This document shows, piece by piece, positions 22,522-31,519 of a DNA stretch of 37,986 nucleotides (its first letter is position 1; each line of letters opens with the position of its first letter). The notes below the pieces were generated by a model that had not been told where the DNA came from, did not search any database, and saw only the letters and a list, made by a program, of their open reading frames with translations. The DNA is from Armatimonadota bacterium (lineage in GTDB: Bacteria; Sysuimicrobiota; Sysuimicrobiia; Sysuimicrobiales; Sysuimicrobiaceae), in assembly GCA_025059775.1 (NCBI GenBank), contig JANXCW010000016.1, positions 1 to 37,986 on the forward strand, in the 5' to 3' direction. The position numbers and the translations under genes are program-made.

Positions 22522-23277
22522 ATGCCGGGACGAGTGGTGCTCATCACAGGAGCCGGCAAGGGGATCGGGCGGGCGGCGGCGTTAGCGTTCGCCCGGGAGG
22601 GCGAGGCCATCTCTGTGGTGACCCGAAGCGAAGCCCCGGGCCGCGAGACCCTGGACCTCCTGCGCTATCGGGACGCTCGGGGAATCCTGGTGGTGGCGGA
22701 CATCTCCACGCCTCAGGGCGCGCGGCGGGCCGTGGAGGAGACTGTGGCGCGGCTGGGCCGCCTGGACGTGCTCGTGAACAACGCGGGGATCTACCGCCAG
22801 GGCGACATTCTGAGCACGTCTGAGGCCACCTGGGAGGAAGTCCTCCGAGTGAACCTCACGGGTGCCTTTCTGTGCGCGAAGTACGCGGCGGAGTTTATGG
22901 TCCGGCAGGGAAGCGGGGTCATCGTAAACGTAGCCTCAGAAGCGGGACTCGTGGGCATCCCGGACCAGGTGGCGTACAACGTCTCGAAGGCGGGCATGAT
23001 CATGCTCACGAAGAGCCTGGCGGTGGACCTAGCGCGTCATGGGATCCGGGCGAACTGCGTGTGCCCGGGCACCACGGATACTCCTCTCGTGCAGGAGGCC
23101 CTTGCCCGCAGCGGGGATCCGGACCGCGCCCGCCGTCGCCTGGAGGCCATCCGCCCCCTCCAGCGCTTGGGCACGCCGGAGGAGATCGCGGAGGCCATCG
23201 TGTTCTTAGCTAGCGAGCGGTGTGGTTATGCCACGGGAGCAATTCTCTCCGTGGACGGTGGGTACACAGCCCAGTAG
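22522..23277 (+). CDS. Short-chain dehydrogenase/reductase
   Basis: A 251-residue classical SDR. Cofactor motif TGAGKGIG (near residue 10), NNAG motif LVNNAGIYRQGD, catalytic Ser in VNVASEAG and Tyr-x3-Lys in VAYNVSKAGMI are intact, and the C-terminal VDGGYTAQ is typical. Such enzymes oxidise sugar or polyol hydroxyls with NAD(P). ATG 22522 follows GGGAG by about eight bases. It lies between the binding protein and the ATPase genes of the transporter, so it very likely acts on the imported substrate or an early intermediate. Confidence 0.9.
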   Translation: MPGRVVLITGAGKGIGRAAALAFAREGEAISVVTRSEAPGRETLDLLRYRDARGILVVADISTPQGARRAVEETVARLGRLDVLVNNAGIYRQGDILSTSEATWEEVLRVNLTGAFLCAKYAAEFMVRQGSGVIVNVASEAGLVGIPDQVAYNVSKAGMIMLTKSLAVDLARHGIRANCVCPGTTDTPLVQEALARSGDPDRARRRLEAIRPLQRLGTPEEIAEAIVFLASERCGYATGAILSVDGGYTAQ

Positions 23278-24775
23278 ACCAGATCCGGTGCTACGGCTGG
23301 TGGGCATCCACAAGTCCTTCCCGGGCGTCCACGCCCTCCGCGGGGTGAGCCTGGATCTCCGGCCCGGGGAGATCCACATCCTCCTGGGGGAGAACGGGGC
23401 AGGGAAATCCACGCTCCTGCGGATCGCGGGCGGTGCCCTGTGGAAGGATGCGGGAGAGATCCACGTGCTCGGCCGCCGGGTGGAGCTCCGCGGCGTTCAG
23501 CACGCGCGCCAACTCGGCATCGGGATGGTCCACCAGGAGCTCAGTCTCGTCCCCGACCTCTCCGTGGCGGAGAACCTCTTCCTCGGGCAATGGCCCCGGC
23601 ACCGGTGGGGCCTCGTGGCCTGGAGGAAGCTGCATGCGCGGGCCCGGCAGCTGCTTGAGGACCTCGAGATGCCCCTGGACCCGGAGCGGCCCGTCCGGGA
23701 GCTCTCCATCGCGGAGCGGCAACTGGTGGAGCTTAGCCGGGTTCTCGGCCTACAGGTCCGGATCCTGCTCCTGGATGAACCCACCTCCGCCCTGTCGGAG
23801 AGCGATCGGAAGCGCCTGTTCCGGATTCTCCGGGAGCTCCGCAAGCGTGGGGTCGCGGTGGTGTATACGAGTCACCGGCTCGCGGAGGTGTGGGAGATCG
23901 GGGACCGGGTGACGGTGCTCCGGGACGGGCAGGAGGTGGGGACATTTCCGGTGCAGGAGGTAGACGAGGAGGTGCTCGTGCGGCTGATGGTGGGGCGGAT
24001 CCTGCAGGAGCGGTTCCCCAAGGCGACAACTGCCCCGGGCCCTCCCCTTCTCGAGGTCTCCGGGCTCGCCGCGGGCCAGCTCGTGGACGTGAGCTTTCAG
24101 CTCCGGGCCGGGGAGATCGTGGGGGTGTTCGGGCTTCGCGGAAGCGGCCGTTCCACCCTCGCCCGGGCCCTGTTCGGTTTAGTGCGGGTCCGATCCGGCA
24201 CCATCCGGGTGAACGGGAGACCCACAGAGATCCGGAGCCCCCAGGATGCCATCCGGGCGGGGCTTGGGTACCTCACGGAGGACCGGCGGGAGGGCCTTGT
24301 TCCCCTTCTGCCCGTTCCCCCGAACATCACCCTGGCGAGCCTGCGCCGGTTCGTGCGCCGGGGCTTCCTCGACCGTTCCGCGGAGCGGGAGATGGCCCTT
24401 GGGCTCATGGAAGCCCTGGCCATCCACCCCCCTACTCCCTGGCGACCCGCCCTGTACTTCAGCGGCGGCAACCAGCAGAAGATCCTGTTGGGCCGGTGGC
24501 TCGCGAGCGGCGCCCGGATCCTCATCCTGGACGAACCCACCCGGGGAATTGACGTGGGGGCCAAGAGCGAGGTGTTCGCCCTGGTCGGGCAGCTGGTGCA
24601 GCAGGGAGTGGGGGTTTTGCTCCTCTCCTCCGAGATCCCCGAGCTCCTCGCGGTGGCGGACCGCATCCTCGTGCTCCGCTCCGGGCGGCTGACCGCAGAG
24701 TTCTCGAGAACGGAGGCCTCCCAGGAGGCCATCCTGCGCGCCGCGACCGAGCTCAAGGAGGCGGTATGGCCATGA
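23258..24775 (+). CDS. Sugar ABC transporter ATPase with two nucleotide-binding domains (RbsA/XylG-like)
   Basis: A roughly 505-residue ATPase of the ribose/xylose/galactoside type. Domain one has Walker A GENGAGKST, Walker B LLLDEPTSAL, and the signature-like LSIAERQLVE. Domain two has GLRGSGRST in the place of Walker A, the signature FSGGNQQK, and ILDEPTRGIDVGAK. The degenerate GLRGSGRS is common to the second half of this subfamily. The N-terminus is uncertain: GTG 23258 gives VGTQPSRPDPVLRLVGI, GTG 23288 gives a shorter form, and GTG 23222 and ATG 23228 are also in frame; none has a strong ribosome site. It overlaps the SDR gene slightly, suggesting coupling. Confidence 0.92.
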   Translation: MGTQPSRPDPVLRLVGIHKSFPGVHALRGVSLDLRPGEIHILLGENGAGKSTLLRIAGGALWKDAGEIHVLGRRVELRGVQHARQLGIGMVHQELSLVPDLSVAENLFLGQWPRHRWGLVAWRKLHARARQLLEDLEMPLDPERPVRELSIAERQLVELSRVLGLQVRILLLDEPTSALSESDRKRLFRILRELRKRGVAVVYTSHRLAEVWEIGDRVTVLRDGQEVGTFPVQEVDEEVLVRLMVGRILQERFPKATTAPGPPLLEVSGLAAGQLVDVSFQLRAGEIVGVFGLRGSGRSTLARALFGLVRVRSGTIRVNGRPTEIRSPQDAIRAGLGYLTEDRREGLVPLLPVPPNITLASLRRFVRRGFLDRSAEREMALGLMEALAIHPPTPWRPALYFSGGNQQKILLGRWLASGARILILDEPTRGIDVGAKSEVFALVGQLVQQGVGVLLLSSEIPELLAVADRILVLRSGRLTAEFSRTEASQEAILRAATELKEAVWP

Positions 24776-25830
24776 GAAGCGAACTCCCGGCTCCCGAGGC
24801 CTCCGCGGTCCGCCCTCTTCCCACCGGCTGGATGCGCGGCATGCTAGAGCTGGTGGTGGCCCGCGGAGGGCCGCTGGTGATCCTGCTCCTGCTGGTGGCG
24901 TACCTCGCCCTCTCCGCGCCCTACTTTTTCACCGTGGGGAACTTCAAAAACATCCTCCAGCAGACCGCCGCGGTGATGATCCTCGCGGTGGGGCAGAGCG
25001 TGGTCATCATCGGGGCCGGCATTGACCTCTCCGTGGCCGCTACCCTGGCTCTCTCTGCAAGCCTCGGAGCCGTGGCCATGACCTACTGGGCGCAGAGCGT
25101 GTGGGTAGGGGTTCTGCTGGCGCTGGCCGCGGGAACCGTGGTGGGCCTGCTCAACGGTGTAGTGATCACGAAAGGTCGGGTGCCCGACTTCATCGTGACC
25201 CTGGGAACCATGTCCGCGGCCCGCGGGGTTGCCCTCATCCTCACCGGCGGTCTTCCCGTGCCCTCCCACCTCACCGCCATCCAACTCCGGGCCTATCTCC
25301 CGCAGGAGATCATCTGGCTCGGCAGCGGTAGCCTCTTCGGCATCCCCGTGGCGCCCCTCGTCGCCCTCGCCATGGCCTTCGTGGGATGGGTGGTGTTGCA
25401 GCACACGCCTCTTGGGAGGGCCACGTATGCGGTGGGCGGGAACCGGGAGGCCGCTCGTGTGAGCGGCATCGACGTAGACCGGGTGAAGATCTGCGGGTAC
25501 ATGTTGTCGGGGTTCCTCGCGGCGGTGGCGGGACTCGTGCTCATGGGCCGACTGAACTCCGCCAACGCCCTCATGGCGGAGGGGATGGAGCTGCAATCCA
25601 TCGCCGCGGTGGTCCTGGGAGGGACGAACCTCTTCGGGGGCGTGGGCGGTGTGGGCGGGACGGTGGTGGGCGCCCTCATCATGGGCGTCCTGGGAAACGG
25701 CCTGAACCTGCTCAACGTCAGCGCCTTCTGGCAGCGGGTGATCATGGGACTCATGATCGTGCTGGTGGTGATCCTGGACCAGTGGCGCCGTCGGCGGTTC
25801 GAGGCATGGGGAGAGGGGAGAGGTCGGTGA
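24766..25830 (+). CDS. Sugar ABC transporter permease (RbsC-like)
   Basis: A 354-residue inner-membrane permease of the RbsC/XylH family with eight to ten helices. Family marks are NFKNILQQTAAVMILAVGQSVVIIGAGIDLSVA, LLNGVVITKGRVPDFIVTLGTM, the ATPase-contact loop VGGNREAARVSGIDVDRVKICGYMLSGFLA, and VVLGGTNLFGG. ATG 24766 lies four bases after AAGGAGG (24755-24761); ATG 24772 overlaps the ATPase stop as ATGA and is an alternative. As usual for this subclass one permease gene appears, presumably acting as a homodimer. Confidence 0.94.
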   Translation: MAMRSELPAPEASAVRPLPTGWMRGMLELVVARGGPLVILLLLVAYLALSAPYFFTVGNFKNILQQTAAVMILAVGQSVVIIGAGIDLSVAATLALSASLGAVAMTYWAQSVWVGVLLALAAGTVVGLLNGVVITKGRVPDFIVTLGTMSAARGVALILTGGLPVPSHLTAIQLRAYLPQEIIWLGSGSLFGIPVAPLVALAMAFVGWVVLQHTPLGRATYAVGGNREAARVSGIDVDRVKICGYMLSGFLAAVAGLVLMGRLNSANALMAEGMELQSIAAVVLGGTNLFGGVGGVGGTVVGALIMGVLGNGLNLLNVSAFWQRVIMGLMIVLVVILDQWRRRRFEAWGEGRGR

Positions 25831-25887
25831 GGGCACGCGACAGGTCATCCTCCGGCGGCTGCAGCCGTCGGAGGTGGAGGAGTGGGA

Positions 25888-26919
25888 ATGAATCGGATCC
25901 GGATTTGCCTAGTAGGGGCGGGGCGGGCTGGCCTCGTGCACGGCTACCACTTCGCCTTCCGAATTCCGGAGGCGGAGCTGGTGGCCGTGGTGGACGAGGA
26001 TCTCCACGCCCGGATGCACGCCGCGAAGGCGCTGCGGGCACGGCCCTTCGCCTCTCTGGAGGAGGCCCTGGAGGGAGTGGCCTTCGAGGGGGTGTGCGTG
26101 GCTACCCCCACCTTCACGCACCGGGACCTGGTGGTGCGCGCCGCGGAGGCCGGAAAGCACGTGCTATGCGAGAAGCCTCTCGCGCTCGAAGTGCCGCAGG
26201 CCTTGGAGATGATCCGGGCGGCGGAGCGGGCGGGCGTGGTGCTGCAGGTGGGGTTCATGCGGCGCTTCGATGCAGAGTTCCAGGAAGCCCGGGCCCGCAT
26301 CGTCTCCGGAGAGCTGGGCCGCCTCCTCCTGATCCGCTCCACCACCCGGGGGCCGGGGCTCCCGCCTCCATGGGCGTGGGATCCGAAGAAGGGAATCGGT
26401 CTGCTCGCGGAGGTCACCAGCCACGACTTCGACACCCTGCGGTGGCTCTCCGGGTCGGAGTACCGGTCCGTGTTCGCCCGGGTCGCGGCCCGGAAGGCCA
26501 CCCACCTCCTGGCGGAGTACCCGGACTTCTACGACGTGGCCCTGGTGAGCGTGGAGATGGAGGACGGAACCCTGGGCAGCATCGAAGGGGCCTGTCCTGT
26601 GGACTACGGGTACGACTCGCGGGTGGAGATCCTCGGAACCGACGGGATGATCTCCATCGGAGGGATCCGAAAGGGCTCATGGATGCGGGTCACGCGGGAG
26701 GGCCAGGTGCTGCATGAGGCGGTCCGGAGCTGGCGGGACCGGTACCACGACGCGTACCTGGCGGAGGACGAGCACTTTGTCGCTTGCATCCAGCGGAGCT
26801 GCCCTCCGGAGGTCACAGGGTGGGACGGACTGCGAGCCCTGGAAGCTACCCTGGCCGCGATACGGTCTGCGGCCGCCGGCCTCCCGCAGCCCGTGGAACG
26901 GGTGGAGGCAGGTCTGTGA
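25888..26919 (+). CDS. Gfo/Idh/MocA oxidoreductase, inositol 2-dehydrogenase-like
   Basis: A 343-residue NAD(P)-dependent dehydrogenase. It has the N-terminal Rossmann motif LVGAGRAGLVH, the cofactor/catalytic motif CEKPLAL with the conserved Lys, GFMRRFDAEFQEAR and SHDFDTLRWLSGSEY, the last two resembling IolG/inositol dehydrogenases. Substrates of this family are cyclic polyols or sugars. ATG 25888 lies behind GGAGGTGGAGGAG; GTG 25882 would add two residues. The gene overlaps the following zinc dehydrogenase by GTGA. The inositol assignment is tentative since no other iol gene is visible. Confidence 0.85.
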   Translation: MNRIRICLVGAGRAGLVHGYHFAFRIPEAELVAVVDEDLHARMHAAKALRARPFASLEEALEGVAFEGVCVATPTFTHRDLVVRAAEAGKHVLCEKPLALEVPQALEMIRAAERAGVVLQVGFMRRFDAEFQEARARIVSGELGRLLLIRSTTRGPGLPPPWAWDPKKGIGLLAEVTSHDFDTLRWLSGSEYRSVFARVAARKATHLLAEYPDFYDVALVSVEMEDGTLGSIEGACPVDYGYDSRVEILGTDGMISIGGIRKGSWMRVTREGQVLHEAVRSWRDRYHDAYLAEDEHFVACIQRSCPPEVTGWDGLRALEATLAAIRSAAAGLPQPVERVEAGL

Positions 26920-27944
26920 AGGCCGCGGTCTGCACACCCGGAGAGGGCATCTCGCTGGAGACGTGGCCCCCGCCGCGCCTGGAGCCCGGGGACGTCCTGG
27001 TCCGGGTACGCGCGGCCTCCATCTGCGCCACGGACCTGAAAATCGTCCGCCAGGGTCACTTCAGGATCCCGCCCGGGACCCGGCGCATCCTGGGACATGA
27101 GATCGCGGGAGAGGTGGTGGAGGTACGCGCTCCAGAGTTCACGGTGCGGGTGGGCCAGCGGGTGGGATTGGTGCCCAACGTGGGCTGCGGCCGGTGCGGC
27201 GCCTGCACCGCGGGCCTGGACTCCCTCTGCCCGGACTACGATGCCCTGGGCATCACCCTGGATGGGGGATTCGCGGAGCTCGTGCGGGTGCCGGCCCGGG
27301 CAGTACAGCGGGGTCACGTGGTGCCGCTCCCGGAGGACGTCACGTTCGAGGAGGCCGCGCTCGCAGAGCCCCTCTCCTGTGCTCTGAACGCACATGAGGT
27401 GGTGGCCACAGGTCCCGGGGACCGTGTGCTCGTTCTTGGAGCCGGTCCCATGGGACTCCTGAACGCCCTGGTGGCGAGGATCCGGGGTGCCGGAGAGGTG
27501 GTGGTGGTGGACCCCTGGCCTCAGAGGCGAGAGGCGGCACTCCGGTTGGGCGCGGATGAAGCCCTTTCCCCGGAGGTGGTCCCGCAGCTGGAGGACAGCT
27601 TCGACGTGGTGATCGTCACCGCCCCAGACCCCCGGGCTCAGGAGCAGGCGGTCCGGGCGGCCGCGGTGCGGGGCCGGGTGAACTTCTTCGCGGGCTTCCC
27701 CGCGGAGTGCACGCCGCCCTTGCTCGACACAAACCGGGTGCACTACCGCCAGCTCCTCCTCACGGGCACCACCGGCCAGACGGTGGCACACTACCACCGG
27801 GCGCTGCACCTCCTGCCCCGCCTCCGGCCGCATCTGGTGTACCTGGTGACGGACCGGCAGCCGCTGGAGGAAGTGGCCGCGGCCATGGCCTCCATGGCGG
27901 CGAGGCGGAGCCTGAAGGCCGTGCTGTTCCCCGCGGACCTCTAG
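26916..27944 (+). CDS. Zinc-dependent alcohol/polyol dehydrogenase (MDR family)
   Basis: A 342-residue MDR dehydrogenase related to sorbitol, threonine and galactitol-phosphate dehydrogenases. SICATDLKIV carries the catalytic-zinc Cys, GHEIAGEV the Glu, and PNVGCGRCGACTAGLDSLC the four structural-zinc Cys. The NAD site is VLGAGPMGLLNALVARIRGA with VVDPWPQRRE after it. Typical polyol-type AEPLSCALNAHEV is present. GTG 26916 overlaps the previous stop (GTGA) and follows GGAGG. It probably oxidises a hydroxyl of the imported polyol or a derived sugar; the exact substrate is unknown. Confidence 0.88.
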   Translation: MKAAVCTPGEGISLETWPPPRLEPGDVLVRVRAASICATDLKIVRQGHFRIPPGTRRILGHEIAGEVVEVRAPEFTVRVGQRVGLVPNVGCGRCGACTAGLDSLCPDYDALGITLDGGFAELVRVPARAVQRGHVVPLPEDVTFEEAALAEPLSCALNAHEVVATGPGDRVLVLGAGPMGLLNALVARIRGAGEVVVVDPWPQRREAALRLGADEALSPEVVPQLEDSFDVVIVTAPDPRAQEQAVRAAAVRGRVNFFAGFPAECTPPLLDTNRVHYRQLLLTGTTGQTVAHYHRALHLLPRLRPHLVYLVTDRQPLEEVAAAMASMAARRSLKAVLFPADL

Positions 27945-27982
27945 GGACGCGGGGAACAGATTCCCACACGGAGGAGGGTGTG

Positions 27983-29410
27983 ATGGAACACGTAGACCTT
28001 CTCATCGACGGAACCTGGGTGGAGGGCAGGGAGAAGCTCTCCGTCCTCAATCCCGCGGACGAGGAGGTGGTGGGGTCCGCCTCCGTAGCTGCCCCGGCGG
28101 AGGTGGACGCCGCGGTGGAGGCCGCGGAGCGGGCGTTCCGGGTGTGGTCCCGCACGGCCCCGGCGCACCGCGCGGCCCTGCTCCGCCGGGCTGCGCACCT
28201 CGTCCGGGAACGCCTGGAAGCGATTGCGCGCCTTTTGACCCTCGAGCAGGGCAAACCCCTCAAGGATGCGCGGGGGGAGGTGCAGGCCGGTGCGGAGGCC
28301 CTGGAGTACTATGCGGAGGAGGCCCGGAGAATCTTCGGCCGCACCATCCCCACGGATCACCCCAACCGCCGCAGCTTCGTCATCCATCAGCCCGTGGGGC
28401 CTGTGGCCGCCATCGGCCCGTGGAACTACCCCGTCCTGCTCCTGGCGTGGAAGATCGCACCCGCCCTGGCCGCGGGGTGCACGGTGGTGGCGAAACCACC
28501 TTCCCGGACGCCGCTCGCGGTCTCGCGGTTCCTGGCATGCCTGGTGGAAGCCGGCGCTCCGAATGGCGTGGTGAACACCGTGATCGGCCCGGGACGTACG
28601 GTAGGAACCTACCTCGTGCGACATCCCGGCATCCGCAAGATCGCCTTCACGGGGGAGACCTCAACCGGAAAGGAAATCCTCCGGATGGCGGCGGAGGGGA
28701 TGAAGCGGGTCTCCCTGGAGCTAGGAGGACACTGCCCGCTGCTCGTCTTTCCGGATGCGGACCTGGAGGCCGCGGCCCGGGGTGCGGCCTACCGCGCCTT
28801 CCGCAACATGGGACAGGTGTGCAATGCCGTCAACCGCATCTACGTCCACCACCAGGTGTACGAACCCTTCGTGGAGCAGTTCGTGGAGTACACCCGGCGG
28901 TTGCGGATCGGCCCCGGTCTGGAGGATCCCGATCTGGGGCCCATGACCAGCCGGGAAGGGCTAGAAAGGACCGTGGCGCACATCGAGGACGCCCGGGCCA
29001 AAGGTGCCCGGGTAGTATACGGGGGACACCGACCGGAGGGGTTCCCGAAGGGGTACTTTTTCACCCCCACAGTGTTGGTGGACGTGGACCACTCCATGGA
29101 GGTCATGCGGGAAGAGACCTTCGGCCCGGTCGCGCCCATCATGTCCTTTGGGGACCTGCAGGAGGCCTTGCGGCTCGCCAACGACACCCCCTACGGGCTC
29201 GTGGCGTACCTGTACACCCGGGACCTCCGCACCGCCTTCCTCGTGGCAGAGGGGCTGGAGGCGGGGACCGTAGGCGTCAACAACGTGGTGGGGGGAGAGG
29301 TACCCTTCCCCTACGGAGGCTGGAAGGAGAGTGGATTCGGCCTGGAACTCTCGCACGAGGGCCTTATGGAGTACCTGCTCATCAAGCACATCCGCGTTGA
29401 TCTCCCGTGA
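27983..29410 (+). CDS. NAD(P)-dependent aldehyde dehydrogenase
   Basis: A 475-residue aldehyde dehydrogenase of the succinate-semialdehyde/glycolaldehyde/lactaldehyde type. Catalytic residues are in place: Asn148 in GPWNYP, Lys171 in VAKPPSRTPL, Glu246 in LELGGH, and Cys280 in FRNMGQVCNAVNR. The late motifs EETFGPVAPI and GGWKESGFGLELSHEGLMEYL are typical. ATG 27983 follows GGAGGAGGG. The enzyme would oxidise an aldehyde, such as glycolaldehyde, lactaldehyde or a sugar-derived semialdehyde, to the acid. It is 38 bp behind the alcohol dehydrogenase and runs straight into the cupin gene. Confidence 0.94.
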   Translation: MEHVDLLIDGTWVEGREKLSVLNPADEEVVGSASVAAPAEVDAAVEAAERAFRVWSRTAPAHRAALLRRAAHLVRERLEAIARLLTLEQGKPLKDARGEVQAGAEALEYYAEEARRIFGRTIPTDHPNRRSFVIHQPVGPVAAIGPWNYPVLLLAWKIAPALAAGCTVVAKPPSRTPLAVSRFLACLVEAGAPNGVVNTVIGPGRTVGTYLVRHPGIRKIAFTGETSTGKEILRMAAEGMKRVSLELGGHCPLLVFPDADLEAAARGAAYRAFRNMGQVCNAVNRIYVHHQVYEPFVEQFVEYTRRLRIGPGLEDPDLGPMTSREGLERTVAHIEDARAKGARVVYGGHRPEGFPKGYFFTPTVLVDVDHSMEVMREETFGPVAPIMSFGDLQEALRLANDTPYGLVAYLYTRDLRTAFLVAEGLEAGTVGVNNVVGGEVPFPYGGWKESGFGLELSHEGLMEYLLIKHIRVDLP

Positions 29411-29418
29411 GGGATGCC

Positions 29419-29979
29419 ATGGACCCCACCCGAAGCGAACTGAGATGGGAGCCGGCGGGACTTGGTCCGAACGCGGTCCGAGGGGTGCGACGGGCAAGCG
29501 ATCTCCGGGGGGTGTTTGCGGACGAACAAGCCCTGGAGGCGTTGATCCAGGCTGGAGACCCCGTGGTATACGAGACCCATGAGCCTCCCGTCCCGAGGGA
29601 AGCAGGCCACCTCGCGTACGGGATCACGGTACTCTACTCCGGCTGCGTGGGCCGCGAGTACTTCATGACCCGGGGCCACTTCCACCTCCGGCGCGAGACA
29701 GCCGAGGTGTATGTTCCTCTGCGGGGAGAGGGTGTTTTGGTGCTCCAGGATGCCACGGGACGGTACCGCGTGGAGGCCCTGCATCCCGGGGCCGTGGTCT
29801 ACGTCCCGCCGGGCTGGGCCCACCGGAGCGTGAACACCGGTCCGGATCCTCTGGTTTTCTTCTACGTGTACCCCGCCCACGCGGGGCACGACTACGAGAC
29901 CGTGGCCCGCAGTGGCTTCCGCGTGCGGGTGCTGGCAGAAAACGGGCAACCCCGGGTGGTCCCAGTAGACGGGCCCTAA
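29419..29979 (+). CDS. Cupin-type (archaeal-class) phosphoglucose isomerase family
   Basis: A 186-residue single-cupin protein matching the metal-dependent phosphoglucose isomerases first described in Pyrococcus (PF06560). The four metal ligands fall at His87, His89, Glu96 and His135 in the motifs TRGHFHLRRETAEVYV and VYVPPGWAHRSVNTG. YPAHAGHDYETVARSGF near the C-terminus is a close family match. The enzyme interconverts glucose-6-phosphate and fructose-6-phosphate or a related aldose/ketose phosphate. ATG 29419 follows GAGGG; GTG 29407 would overlap the previous stop. It is placed between aldehyde dehydrogenase and an FGGY kinase, so the real substrate could be another sugar phosphate. Confidence 0.85.
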   Translation: MDPTRSELRWEPAGLGPNAVRGVRRASDLRGVFADEQALEALIQAGDPVVYETHEPPVPREAGHLAYGITVLYSGCVGREYFMTRGHFHLRRETAEVYVPLRGEGVLVLQDATGRYRVEALHPGAVVYVPPGWAHRSVNTGPDPLVFFYVYPAHAGHDYETVARSGFRVRVLAENGQPRVVPVDGP

Positions 29980-29991
29980 GGAGGAGGTACC

Positions 29992-31515
29992 ATGCCCGCC
30001 TGCCTGTGCGGCGTGGATCTGGGAACCACGGCCACCAAGGGAATCCTCATCCGGGAGGACGGGCAGGTCCTCGCGGAGGCAAGCGAGCCCTCGCGGCTCC
30101 TCCAGCGGGGCGCGGGATGGGTGGAGCAGGATCCCGAGGAGATGGTGGCATCGGCCATCCGGGTGGTACGGAGTTGCGTGGAACGGGCGGGGATCCCGCC
30201 TGAGGCGGTGGTGGGGCTGTGTCTGGACGGGCAGATGGCGGGCCTGAGCTCCGTGGATCGCGAGGGGCGGGCCGTCACGCCCTACGATTCCTGGCTTGAC
30301 ACCCGCTGCACCCCGTATGTGGAGCGGATGCGCTCCCACGGGGAGGAGATCTGTGCGCTCACGGGTGCAGCACCCACCTACTCCCATGGGCCGAAGATCC
30401 TGTGGTGGATGCACGAGCGGCCCGAGGCCTTCGCCCGGATCTGCAAGTTCGTGATGCCCGCGGGGTACGTGACCATGCGCCTGTGCGGGATGCGGGGGGA
30501 GGAGGCGTTCGTGGATCCCACGTATCTCCACTTCAGCTGCCTCAGCGATACGGAGCGCGGTCGGTGGTCCGAAGCCCTGTGCCAGCAGTTCGGCATTCCC
30601 ACAGATCGCCTCCCGCGGATCGTAGAGCCCTGGGAGATCGTGGGACGGCTCGGCCGGGAGGCTGCACGGGCCATGGGGCTGCGGAGCGGCACGCCGGTGG
30701 CCGCGGGCGCCGGGGATCAGGCCGCGGCCATGCTCGGAGCCGGCGTGCTGGAGCCAGGCATGGCCTACGATGCGGCCGGGACCGCCTCCGTCCTCAGCGT
30801 GTGCGTGGACCGTTTCGCCCCCGACGCTCGCACCGGTACCCTGCTCTGCGCCCGCATGGTGCCCAGAGAGCGGTGGTACCTGATCGGATACGTCGGCGGG
30901 GGCGGGCTGAATCTCCGGTGGTGGCGAGATCTGGTGCGCCAAGTGGCGGGGCCGGATCGCTGGGACTACCCGGAGCTCGATGCCCGGGCGCAGGTGGTCC
31001 CGCCCGGTTGCCACGGACTCTTCTTCATTCCCCACCTCGCTGGCCGGGTGTGCCCGAATCAGCCGGAACTTCGCGGGGCGTGGCTGGGACTCGCCTGGAC
31101 CCATGGACCGGAGCACCTATACCGGGCCATGCTGGAGAGCGTGGCCTACGAGTACGCCATCTACCTGGAGATCGCCCGGGATCGATCGGGCGTGGAGGGA
31201 CTCCGGGAGGTTCGGGTGGTGGGAGGGGGCGCGCGCAGCGATCTGTGGAACCAGATCAAGTGCGACGTCCTCGGCGTCCCGTACGCCCGGCTGAACCGCA
31301 CGGAGGCCGCGGCGCTCGGAAGTGCCATTCTGGCGGGGTACGCGGTGGGAGTGTTCCGGGACTGGCAGGAAGCCGTGGGCCGGTTCACCTGGCCCGTCCA
31401 GCACTACACGCCCGACCCAGAGCGCTACATCCGCTACCGTGCCGCCGCCGCCGTGTACCGGGCCGTGGTGGAGGACCGGGCCTTTTGGAGGAGGATCGCG
31501 GCACGGAATGCCTAG
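29992..31515 (+). CDS. FGGY-family carbohydrate kinase, xylulokinase-like
   Basis: A 507-residue sugar kinase. The N-terminal phosphate motif GVDLGTTATKGILI, CLDGQMAGLSSVD (xylulokinase-like SGQMHG position), YDSWLDTRC, the active-site base Asp242 in AAGAGDQAA, and the ATP motif VVGGGARSDLWNQIKCDVLGVP are all there. Such kinases phosphorylate ketopentoses, polyols or related sugars with ATP. ATG 29992 has an excellent AAGGAGGAGG upstream. It closes the catabolic operon; four bases separate its stop from the stop of the converging hydroxyacid dehydrogenase. Substrate might be a pentulose, tetrulose or uncommon hexulose. Confidence 0.9.
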   Translation: MPACLCGVDLGTTATKGILIREDGQVLAEASEPSRLLQRGAGWVEQDPEEMVASAIRVVRSCVERAGIPPEAVVGLCLDGQMAGLSSVDREGRAVTPYDSWLDTRCTPYVERMRSHGEEICALTGAAPTYSHGPKILWWMHERPEAFARICKFVMPAGYVTMRLCGMRGEEAFVDPTYLHFSCLSDTERGRWSEALCQQFGIPTDRLPRIVEPWEIVGRLGREAARAMGLRSGTPVAAGAGDQAAAMLGAGVLEPGMAYDAAGTASVLSVCVDRFAPDARTGTLLCARMVPRERWYLIGYVGGGGLNLRWWRDLVRQVAGPDRWDYPELDARAQVVPPGCHGLFFIPHLAGRVCPNQPELRGAWLGLAWTHGPEHLYRAMLESVAYEYAIYLEIARDRSGVEGLREVRVVGGGARSDLWNQIKCDVLGVPYARLNRTEAAALGSAILAGYAVGVFRDWQEAVGRFTWPVQHYTPDPERYIRYRAAAAVYRAVVEDRAFWRRIAARNA

Positions 31516-31519
31516 GGGA

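Noticed and set aside
25888-26919. Complete inositol catabolic operon
   Set aside because: Only an IolG-like enzyme is present; no IolB, C, D or E relatives were found.
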